The notes under the pieces are model-generated. The model had not been told where the DNA came from. It saw only the letters and a list, made by a program, of their open reading frames with translations, and did not search any database. DNA of 64,000 nucleotides from Vogesella oryzae (lineage in GTDB: Bacteria > Pseudomonadota > Gammaproteobacteria > Burkholderiales > Chromobacteriaceae), in NCBI RefSeq assembly GCF_902829295.1, contig NZ_CADEPL010000052.1, positions 1 through 64,000 of the forward strand, in the 5' to 3' direction. The position numbers were made by a program, and so were the translations under genes. Every line of letters starts with the position of its first letter. Position 1 is the first letter of the stretch. This document shows, piece after piece, positions 57,574 to 64,000 of this stretch.

Positions 57574-58458
57574 TTAGATCATGCCTTTGGATTTCAGCAG
57601 TTCGAACATGGTCTTGCCGATTTCTGCCGGGCTGCGGGTGTAGGCGATGCCTGCACGCTCGAAGGCCTTGAACTTCTCTTCGGCAGTACCTTTGCCGCCG
57701 GAGATGATGGCGCCAGCGTGACCCATGCGCTTGCCTTTCGGAGCGGTAACACCGGCGATGTAGCCTACTACCGGCTTGGTCACATACTGCTTGGCGAACT
57801 CGGCCGCTTCTTCTTCGGCGGTACCACCGATTTCACCGATCATGATGATGGCGTCGGTATCCGGATCGTCCTGGAACAGCTTCAGGGAATCGATGTGGGA
57901 GGTACCCGGGATCGGGTCGCCACCGATACCGATACAAGTGGACTGACCCAGGCCCAGAGCGGTGGTTTGAGCCACGGCTTCGTAGGTCAGGGTGCCGGAG
58001 CGGGACACGATACCGATACGGCCCGGGTTGTGGATGTGCCACGGCATGATGCCGATCTTGCACTCACCCGGGGTGATGATACCCGGGCAGTTCGGGCCGA
58101 TCAGGCGGATGCCGGCTTCGTCCACGGCTTTCTTCACGTACAGCATGTCCAGGGTCGGTACGCCTTCGGTGATGCACACGATCAGCTTCACGCCGCTGTC
58201 GATAGCTTCCAGGATGGAGTCCTTGGCGAAAGCTGCCGGTACGTAGATAACGGAGGCATCAGCCTGGGTTTCACGAACGGCGTCCTTCATGGTGTTGAAC
58301 ACCGGCAGGCCCAGGTGCTCGGCACCGCCTTTACCCGGAGTCACGCCACCCACAACCTTGGTGCCGCACTTCAACGCCTGTTCGGCGTGGAAAGTACCGT
58401 TCTTGCCGGTGAAGCCTTGCACCAGCACTTTGGTGTCTTTGTTTACCAATACGCTCAT
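57574..58458 (-). CDS. sucD: succinyl-CoA synthetase subunit alpha
   Basis: Alpha subunit of the TCA-cycle enzyme that makes ATP or GTP from succinyl-CoA. The 294-residue protein has the CoA-binding start [46 protein letters not shown], and the phospho-His loop [16 protein letters not shown]. It follows sucC by 27 nt on the same strand and is the last gene of the cluster. Confidence 0.97.
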   Translation of the reverse strand: MSVLVNKDTKVLVQGFTGKNGTFHAEQALKCGTKVVGGVTPGKGGAEHLGLPVFNTMKDAVRETQADASVIYVPAAFAKDSILEAIDSGVKLIVCITEGVPTLDMLYVKKAVDEAGIRLIGPNCPGIITPGECKIGIMPWHIHNPGRIGIVSRSGTLTYEAVAQTTALGLGQSTCIGIGGDPIPGTSHIDSLKLFQDDPDTDAIIMIGEIGGTAEEEAAEFAKQYVTKPVVGYIAGVTAPKGKRMGHAGAIISGGKGTAEEKFKAFERAGIAYTRSPAEIGKTMFELLKSKGMI

Positions 58459-58485
58459 TTTGAGATCCTTATGCGGTGCAGGTGA

Positions 58486-59655
58486 TTAGAGGGCGGCAAC
58501 AGCAGCAACGATCTTCTCGGCTGCGTCGTTCAGGCCCTGGGCGGAGGTCAGTTTCAGACCGGAGTCGTCCAGGATCTTGGCGCCCAGCTCGGCGTTGTTG
58601 CCTTCCAGGCGCACAACGACCGGCACGGTCACATTCACTTCTTTCACCGCGGCAATGATCGCTTCGGCGATCATGTCGCAACGTACGATACCGCCGAAGA
58701 TGTTGATCAGCACGCCCTGAACCGAGGTATCGGCCAGGATCAGCTTGAACGCTTCGATCACGCGCTCTTTGGTGGCGCCACCGCCCACGTCCAGGAAGTT
58801 GGCCGGCTGGCCACCCTTCAGCTTGATGATGTCCATGGTGGCCATGGCCAGACCGGCGCCGTTCACCATGCAGCCGATGTTGCCTTCCAGTGCCACGTAG
58901 TTCAGGTCGAACTCGGAGGCTTTCACTTCACGCTCGTTCTCCTGCGACTTGTCGCGCTGGGCCAGCAGTTCCGGATGACGGTACAGGGCGTTGGAGTCCA
59001 GGTTGATCTTGCCGTCCACGCAGGCCAGTTCGCCGTTTTCGCGCAGCGCCAGCGGGTTTACTTCGAACAGGGCGAAGTCGTTGTCGATGAAGGCCTTGGC
59101 GGCGCCCAGGAACAGTTTGGTGAAGGCGGCAACCTGTGCGCCTTCCAGACCCAGCGCGAATGCCAGGTCACGGCCCTGAAACGGCTGCGGACCAACCAGC
59201 GGATTGATCTCGACCTTGATGATCTTTTCCGGGGTCTCTTCGGCAACCTTCTCGATCTCGACACCGCCTTCGGTGGAGGCCATGAACACCACGCGCTGGG
59301 TGCCACGGTCTACCACGGCGCCCAGGTACAGTTCGCGCTGTACCGGGTACATGTCTTCGCATACCAGCACGCTGTTTACCGGCTGGCCGGCGGCGTCGGT
59401 CTGATAAGTCACCAGATTGGTGCCGATCAGGGTCTTGGCAACTTCAGCGGCTTCTTCGCGGCTCTTCACCACTTTTACACCACCGGCCTTACCACGGCCA
59501 CCGGCGTGGACCTGGGCCTTCACAACGGCAAATTTGCCGCCCAGCTTGTCGTAAGCAGCAGCAGCTTCTTCCGGCGAGTTGGCCAGAATGCCCTGTTGCA
59601 CCGGCAGGCCGTATTTGGCCAGCAGCTCTTTCGCTTGGTATTCGTGCAGGTTCAT
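58486..59655 (-). CDS. sucC: succinyl-CoA synthetase subunit beta
   Basis: Beta subunit with the nucleotide (ATP-grasp) site, 389 residues. [62 protein letters not shown] and [17 protein letters not shown] are typical. A CTTTCC-containing leader just before the ATG gives GGAAA as ribosome site. sucD follows. The 155-bp gap to lpd contains two hairpins. Confidence 0.97.
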   Translation of the reverse strand: MNLHEYQAKELLAKYGLPVQQGILANSPEEAAAAYDKLGGKFAVVKAQVHAGGRGKAGGVKVVKSREEAAEVAKTLIGTNLVTYQTDAAGQPVNSVLVCEDMYPVQRELYLGAVVDRGTQRVVFMASTEGGVEIEKVAEETPEKIIKVEINPLVGPQPFQGRDLAFALGLEGAQVAAFTKLFLGAAKAFIDNDFALFEVNPLALRENGELACVDGKINLDSNALYRHPELLAQRDKSQENEREVKASEFDLNYVALEGNIGCMVNGAGLAMATMDIIKLKGGQPANFLDVGGGATKERVIEAFKLILADTSVQGVLINIFGGIVRCDMIAEAIIAAVKEVNVTVPVVVRLEGNNAELGAKILDDSGLKLTSAQGLNDAAEKIVAAVAAL

Positions 59656-59715
59656 TGATTTTCCTTTCGGGTGGAAATGATGGCGGGGCCTGTCTGGCCT
59701 ACGTCTCTATTCCTT

Positions 59716-59767
59716 GACTGCTCGCGCAGTCTTTTTTTCGCAGGCGGCAACCGCAAGCGGTTGCCGC
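59716..59767. other. two hairpins between lpd and sucC
   Basis: GCGGCAACCGC/GCGGTTGCCGC (59744-59754 and 59757-59767) is an 11-bp stem with a two-base gap. GACTGC/GCAGTC (59716-59721 and 59726-59731) is followed on the plus strand by seven T's, so in sequence it is a terminator pointing antisense to the suc genes. On the minus strand neither stem is followed by T's, so read-through from lpd to sucC is possible. A role as a processing site or as an antisense terminator is open. Confidence 0.6.
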
Positions 59768-59810
59768 ACCGTTTACGTGGGCCGCGACATTGTACACGGC
59801 CCGGATCGCT

Positions 59811-61244
59811 TTAGCCGTGCAGTGCGCGCTTGTCGGCGGCCAGCGCAGCTTCGTGTACCACTTCGGACAGCGACGGGTGGGCATGGACAATGCGTGCCAG
59901 ATCTTCGCTGGCGGCCTTGAACTCCATGGATACCACACCTTCGGTCACCAGCTCGGACACCATCGGGCCGATCATGTGCAGGCCGAGGATGCGGTCGGTC
60001 TTGGCGCAAGCCAGCAGCTTGACGGTACCCTGGGCATGGCCCAGACCCAGCGCGCGACCGTTGGCCGCAAAGCCCGAAGTGCCTTTCTTGTACTCGATGC
60101 CTTCGGCCTTGAGCTGTTCTTCGGTCTTGCCGACCCAGGCGATTTCCGGCGAGGTGTAGATCACCCACGGAATCACGCCGAAGTCCACATGCGGCTTCTG
60201 GCCGGCGATGCGTTCGGCAACCGCCACGCCTTCTTCAGACGCCTTGTGCGCCAGCATCGGGCCGCGCACGACATCACCAATCGCCCATACGTTCGGCAGG
60301 TTGGTGTGGCAGTGGTCGTCCACCACCACGAAACCACGCTCGTCCAGCTGCAGGTTCACGTTGTCGGCACCCAGGCCGGCGGTGTTCGGTACGCGGCCGA
60401 TGGCCACGATCAGCTTGTCGAACTCGGCCTTCACGGCTTCGCCGTTCAGCTCGTAGTTCACGGTGACGCTGTTGGCGCCCTTGCTGATTTCACCGATCTT
60501 CACGCCCAGCTTGATGTCGAGGCCGGTGTCCTTGGTCAGCGTCTTGAACGCTTCCTTGGCGATCTGCTGGTCAGCAGCGGCCAGGAAGGTCGGCATTGCT
60601 TCCAGGATGGTCACGTCGGCGCCCAGGCGCTTCCATACCGAACCCATTTCCAGGCCGATCACGCCGGCGCCGATCACGCCCAGGCGCGCCGGTACGTCGG
60701 TCAGCGCCAGCGCGCCGGCGTTGTCCAGCACGATCTGGTTGTCGGTCGGCAGGCCCGGCAGCTGGCGCGGGTTGGAGCCGGTGGCGATGATCACGTGGCT
60801 GGCTTCCAGGGTATCCACCACGGCGCCGTTGTCGGTCACTTCGATGACCCACTTCTCGCCCTGACGGGTTTTCAGCGTGCCCAGACCGTGGATGTTGGCT
60901 ACCTTGTTCTTCTTGAACAGGAAGGCAATACCGCCGGCGTTCTTGGTGATGATGCCGTTCTTGCGTTCCAGCATGGTGGCCACGTCCATCTTGGCACCGT
61001 CAACCGAGATGCCGTGCTTGGCGAAGTCATGCTGGATGGCGTGGAAGTTTTCCGAGGACTGCAGCAGTGCCTTGGACGGGATGCAACCCACGTTCAGGCA
61101 GGTGCCGCCGAGGGATGCTTTGCCTTCCGGGTTCTTGAAGGCGTCCACGCAGGCGGTGTTGAAGCCCAGCTGTGCTGCACGGATGGCAGCCACGTAACCG
61201 CCGGGACCGCCGCCGATCACTACTACGTCGAATTGTTGGCTCAT
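59811..61244 (-). CDS. lpd: dihydrolipoyl dehydrogenase (E3)
   Basis: E3 component of the 2-oxoglutarate dehydrogenase complex; reoxidises dihydrolipoyl groups with NAD. The 477-residue protein has the FAD motif [13 protein letters not shown], the redox pair C49/C54 ([13 protein letters not shown]), the NAD motif [13 protein letters not shown], and the C-terminal [13 protein letters not shown]. The start at 61244 has an AAGGAAA site. It follows sucB, which suggests it belongs to the OGDH cluster; a pyruvate dehydrogenase E3 would be elsewhere. Confidence 0.96.
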   Translation of the reverse strand: MSQQFDVVVIGGGPGGYVAAIRAAQLGFNTACVDAFKNPEGKASLGGTCLNVGCIPSKALLQSSENFHAIQHDFAKHGISVDGAKMDVATMLERKNGIITKNAGGIAFLFKKNKVANIHGLGTLKTRQGEKWVIEVTDNGAVVDTLEASHVIIATGSNPRQLPGLPTDNQIVLDNAGALALTDVPARLGVIGAGVIGLEMGSVWKRLGADVTILEAMPTFLAAADQQIAKEAFKTLTKDTGLDIKLGVKIGEISKGANSVTVNYELNGEAVKAEFDKLIVAIGRVPNTAGLGADNVNLQLDERGFVVVDDHCHTNLPNVWAIGDVVRGPMLAHKASEEGVAVAERIAGQKPHVDFGVIPWVIYTSPEIAWVGKTEEQLKAEGIEYKKGTSGFAANGRALGLGHAQGTVKLLACAKTDRILGLHMIGPMVSELVTEGVVSMEFKAASEDLARIVHAHPSLSEVVHEAALAADKRALHG

Positions 61245-61264
61245 TGAATCTTTCCTTTGCACGT

Positions 61265-61291
61265 TGCGGCCAACCTTGTGGGTTGGCCGCA
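61265..61291. repeat. inverted pair of the GTTGGCCGC repeat between sucB and lpd
   Basis: TGCGGCCAACC (61265-61275) and its complement (61281-61291) form an 11-bp stem with a 5-nt loop, 20 nt before the lpd start codon on the minus strand. No T run follows, so it is not a classic terminator; it may be an mRNA-processing or partial attenuation element. Confidence 0.9.
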
Positions 61292-61340
61292 CGCTGTGGA
61301 GTCAGGACGGGCAGGGCATGCGCCCGGCCCGCGGCTGCGC

Positions 61341-62585
61341 TTACAGGTCCAGGATCAGGCGGGCCGGATCTTCGATGGCATCCTTGATTGCCACCAGGCT
61401 CAGTACCGCTTCGCGACCGTCGATGATGCGGTGGTCGTAGGACTGGGCCAGGTACATCATCGGACGGACTACCACCTGGCCGTTTTCAACCACGGCGCGT
61501 TCCTTGGTGGCGTGCATGCCCAGGATCGCGGATTGCGGTGGGTTGATGATCGGGGTGGACATCATGGAACCGAAGGTGCCGCCGTTGGAGATGGTGTAGG
61601 TACCGCCGGTCAGTTCTTCCACGGTCAGCTTGCCTTCCTGGGCGCGCTTACCGAAGTCGGCGATCTGCTTCTCGATCTCGGCCAGCGACAGCTGGTCGGC
61701 ATTGCGGATCACCGGTACCACCAGGCCGCGCGGGCTGCCAACGGCTACGCCGATGTCGAAGTAGCCGTGGTAGATGATGTCGTTGCCATCAACCGAGGCG
61801 TTCACTACCGGGTATTTCTTCAGTGCGGCAACCACGGCCTTCACGAAGAAGCCCATGAAGCCCAGCTTCACGCCGTGCTCTTTCTCGAACTTGTCCTTGT
61901 ACTTGGCACGCAGGTCCATCACCGGCTTCATGTTGATTTCATTGAAGGTGGTGAGGATGGCGTTGGTCTGTTGCGACATCACCAGACGCTCGGCCACGCG
62001 CTGGCGCAGGCGGGACATCGGTACGCGCTGTTCCGGACGGCCGGACAGGACGGAAGTATTGATGGCCGGGGTGGAGGCCAGCGCCTTGCCCACGTTGGCC
62101 GCAGCCGCGGCGATCACCGGGCCGGATTGCGCCGGTGCGGCCGGCTTGGCGGCAGCAACGTCTTCTTTCAGGATACGGCCGTCACGGCCGGAACCGGCTA
62201 CGTCAGCCAGGTTCACGCCGGTTTCGGCAGCCAGCTTGGCGGCGGACGGCATGGCGGCGCCACCGGTAGCGGCTTGAACCGGCGCCGCGGCAGGGGCGGC
62301 GGCCGGTGCGGCGGCTGCGGCCGGAGCGGTCGCGCCAGCAGTGGCTTCGGTATCGATGTGGGCGATCAGCTGGCCGGAGGTAACGGTAGCACCGTCCTGC
62401 TCAACGATCTTTACCAGTACGCCTGCTTGCGGTGCCGGCAGCTCCAGTACCACCTTGTCGGTTTCCAGATCGATCAGGTTTTCGTCACGGGCTACCGCCT
62501 GGCCGACCTGCTTGTGCCAGGTCATCAGGGTAGCTTCGGACACGGATTCCGGCAGCTGGGGGACTTTGACTTCAATGATGGCCAT
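61341..62585 (-). CDS. sucB: dihydrolipoyllysine-residue succinyltransferase (E2 of OGDH)
   Basis: E2 core of the complex, 414 residues. It has one lipoyl domain (1-75; lipoyl-Lys K44 in [16 protein letters not shown]), an Ala/Pro-rich linker (about 80-105), a peripheral-subunit-binding domain (about 110-150; [31 protein letters not shown]) and the catalytic domain with the C-terminal His-Asp motif [13 protein letters not shown]. It lies 54 nt after sucA and before lpd. Confidence 0.96.
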   Translation of the reverse strand: MAIIEVKVPQLPESVSEATLMTWHKQVGQAVARDENLIDLETDKVVLELPAPQAGVLVKIVEQDGATVTSGQLIAHIDTEATAGATAPAAAAAPAAAPAAAPVQAATGGAAMPSAAKLAAETGVNLADVAGSGRDGRILKEDVAAAKPAAPAQSGPVIAAAAANVGKALASTPAINTSVLSGRPEQRVPMSRLRQRVAERLVMSQQTNAILTTFNEINMKPVMDLRAKYKDKFEKEHGVKLGFMGFFVKAVVAALKKYPVVNASVDGNDIIYHGYFDIGVAVGSPRGLVVPVIRNADQLSLAEIEKQIADFGKRAQEGKLTVEELTGGTYTISNGGTFGSMMSTPIINPPQSAILGMHATKERAVVENGQVVVRPMMYLAQSYDHRIIDGREAVLSLVAIKDAIEDPARLILDL

Positions 62586-62639
62586 TGTTCTTCTCCGTTG
62601 GGGGGCGGCGCCTTGCCGCCCCGTTCTTATGTGCAGGTG

Positions 62640-64000
62640 TTATTTGTTGAACGACAGGGCTTCTTCGACGAAGGCTTTGAGCTGGGCAACGTGCTTGCTC
62701 ATATAGCCTACGGCCGGGGAGGCGGAAGACGGACGGCCGGCAAATTCCAGCGTCTGTTTGCCGGTGAGCAGGCTTTCCAGACGGTGGCGGATCTGGTACC
62801 AGGCACCCTGGTTACGCGGCTCTTCCTGCACCCATACCAGTTCCTTGGCGTGGGCAAACTGGGCCAGTTCGGCCTGCAGCTGCTCGGTCGGGAACGGATA
62901 CAGCTGCTCGATGCGCACGATGGCCACTTCTTCTTCCAGCTCGCGTTCCTTGCGACCGTTTACCAGGTCGTAGTACACCTGGCCGGCACACAGCAGTACG
63001 CGCTTCACTTTCTTGGCGTCCTGGATGGAAGCGTCGCCGATGACCGGGCGGAAGCTGCCGGCGGTCAGGTCGGTGATCGGGCTCATGGAGTCCTTGTAGC
63101 GCAGCAGGCGCTTGGACAGGAAGATCACCAGCGGCTTGCGGTACGGACGCAGTACCTGGCGGCGCAGCACGTGGAACATCTGGCTGGCTTCGGACGGCAT
63201 CACGATCTGCATATTGTGCTCGGCACACAGTTGCAGCCAGCGTTCCAGACGGGCGGAGGAGTGCTCCGGGCCCTGACCATCGTAGCCGTGCGGCAGGATG
63301 GTGGTCAGGCCGCACAGACGGCCCCACTTGGTTTCGCCGGAGGAAATGAACTGGTCGATGGCGACCTGGGCACCGTTGGCGAAGTCGCCGAACTGGGCTT
63401 CCCAGATTACCAGCTGGTCCGGCGCGGAGCAGGCGTAACCGTACTCGTAGGCCAGAACGGCTTCTTCGTTCAGGATCGAGTCGATCACCAGGAACTCGCC
63501 CTGGTTGTCGCTCATATTGCGCAGTGGCACATAGGAACCCTGGTCCCAACGCTCGCGGTTCTGGTCGTGAACCACGGAGTGGCGGTGGGAGAAGGTGCCG
63601 CGGCCGGAGTCTTCACCGGAGATGCGCACGCCATAGCCGTTGGTAACCAGGCTGGCGTAAGCAGTGATTTCCGCCATACCCCAGTCCAGCGGCTGCTCGC
63701 CACGGGCCATGGCCATGCGGGCTTCCTGCACTTTTTTCACGGTCGGGTGCAGTTTGAACTCGGCCGGTACGCTGGTGAACTTCTCGGCCAGACGCACGAT
63801 GTCGGCTTGCGACAGCGAGGTGTCGGTCGGGTGCGCCCAGTGGGTGCCCTGGTACTGGCTCCAGTCCAGCGCGTGTTCGCGGCGGTAGTTGGACAGTACG
63901 GTCTGCTCGACGTGTTCACCTTTGTCCAGTGCATCGCGGTAGGCACGGATCAGGTCTTCGGCTTCTTCGGCCTTCAGCACGCCTTCGGCGACCAGACGCT
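62640..64000 (-). CDS. sucA: 2-oxoglutarate dehydrogenase E1 component, C-terminal part (cut by window edge)
   Basis: The C-terminal roughly 453 residues of a protein usually about 940 long; the N-terminal half is beyond position 64000. It is the thiamine-dependent E1 that decarboxylates 2-oxoglutarate. The visible part includes HRHSVVHDQNRE, the transketolase-like SILNEEAVLAYEYGYACSAPDQLVIWEAQFGDFANGAQV, LLPHGYDGQGPEHSSARLERWLQL and the C-terminal QEEPRNQGAWYQIRHRLE. The frame continues upstream without a stop, confirming truncation by the edge, not by mutation. Confidence 0.96.
   Translation of the reverse strand, partial: RLVAEGVLKAEEAEDLIRAYRDALDKGEHVEQTVLSNYRREHALDWSQYQGTHWAHPTDTSLSQADIVRLAEKFTSVPAEFKLHPTVKKVQEARMAMARGEQPLDWGMAEITAYASLVTNGYGVRISGEDSGRGTFSHRHSVVHDQNRERWDQGSYVPLRNMSDNQGEFLVIDSILNEEAVLAYEYGYACSAPDQLVIWEAQFGDFANGAQVAIDQFISSGETKWGRLCGLTTILPHGYDGQGPEHSSARLERWLQLCAEHNMQIVMPSEASQMFHVLRRQVLRPYRKPLVIFLSKRLLRYKDSMSPITDLTAGSFRPVIGDASIQDAKKVKRVLLCAGQVYYDLVNGRKERELEEEVAIVRIEQLYPFPTEQLQAELAQFAHAKELVWVQEEPRNQGAWYQIRHRLESLLTGKQTLEFAGRPSSASPAVGYMSKHVAQLKAFVEEALSFNK

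Overview
The window is GC-rich chromosomal DNA of a betaproteobacterium, most likely of the order Neisseriales (Chromobacterium/Vogesella/Aquitalea-like). This rests on the protein repertoire and gene orders: exbB-exbD-lpxK-Trm112-kdsB-adk, flhB-flhA-flhF-flhG-fliA, sucA-sucB-lpd-sucC-sucD, and mtaD-ubiG. The genus is not certain. It reads as ordinary, gene-dense core genome: I see no insertion sequence, prophage, CRISPR array or tRNA.

Layout. 1-300: the 5S rRNA at the end of an rRNA operon and two hairpin terminators. 364-4307 (minus): PLD-type phosphatidylserine synthase, a putrescine-type periplasmic binding protein and a glutamine-synthetase-like enzyme. 4646-7795 (plus): rppH, a DUF2238 membrane protein and parE. 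7901-16390: a mixed region with an FMN reductase, an SRPBCC protein, two LysR regulators, a PhyH dioxygenase, a phosphofructokinase with mixed donor-specificity residues, a two-gene chromate transporter, an AlaX editing protein, RluA and a DUF456 protein. 16486-25042 (minus): ppk1, yggX, argA, a small unknown, a carboxy-terminal protease, envC and gpmI. 25251-27213: a DUF4442 protein and xseA. 27564-31223 (plus): exbB/exbD, lpxK, Trm112, kdsB and adk (envelope energisation and LPS precursors). 31302-34453 (minus): a histidine kinase and its HD-GYP response regulator. 34643-36547: htpG. 36642-40709: GST/DUF2917 with a divergent LysR, then two DEDD exonucleases, one fused to a GIY-YIG nuclease. 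40781-47903 (minus): a flagellar export, placement and sigma-factor operon ending in a lone stator gene. 48084-49369: thyA-folA. 49427-54376: a GntR regulator, a candidate small RNA, DUF2721, an L,D-transpeptidase, tadA, ubiG and mtaD. 54549-57365: a large GGDEF-EAL protein. 57574-64000 (minus): the 2-oxoglutarate dehydrogenase / succinyl-CoA synthetase cluster, with sucA cut by the right edge.

The most striking signal is not a gene. The nonamer GTTGGCCGC (reverse complement GCGGCCAAC), usually extended to GTTGGCCGCA, occurs about 65 times by hand count, roughly once per kb. It is balanced between strands and lies both inside genes (as V-G-R, A-A-N or L-A-A codons) and between them. At seven intergenic sites two copies face each other as hairpins. 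Density, lack of strand bias and inverted pairing at gene ends match what is known of the DNA uptake sequences of Neisseria and Pasteurellaceae, but the sequence differs from any uptake sequence I know. A candidate lineage-specific uptake or genome-marking repeat is the main discovery lead. Secondary leads are a structured candidate sRNA near 50311-50484, a DnaA-box cluster at 27206-27418, an FlhG that has lost its ATP-binding lysines, and a TfoX-C/TadA fusion.
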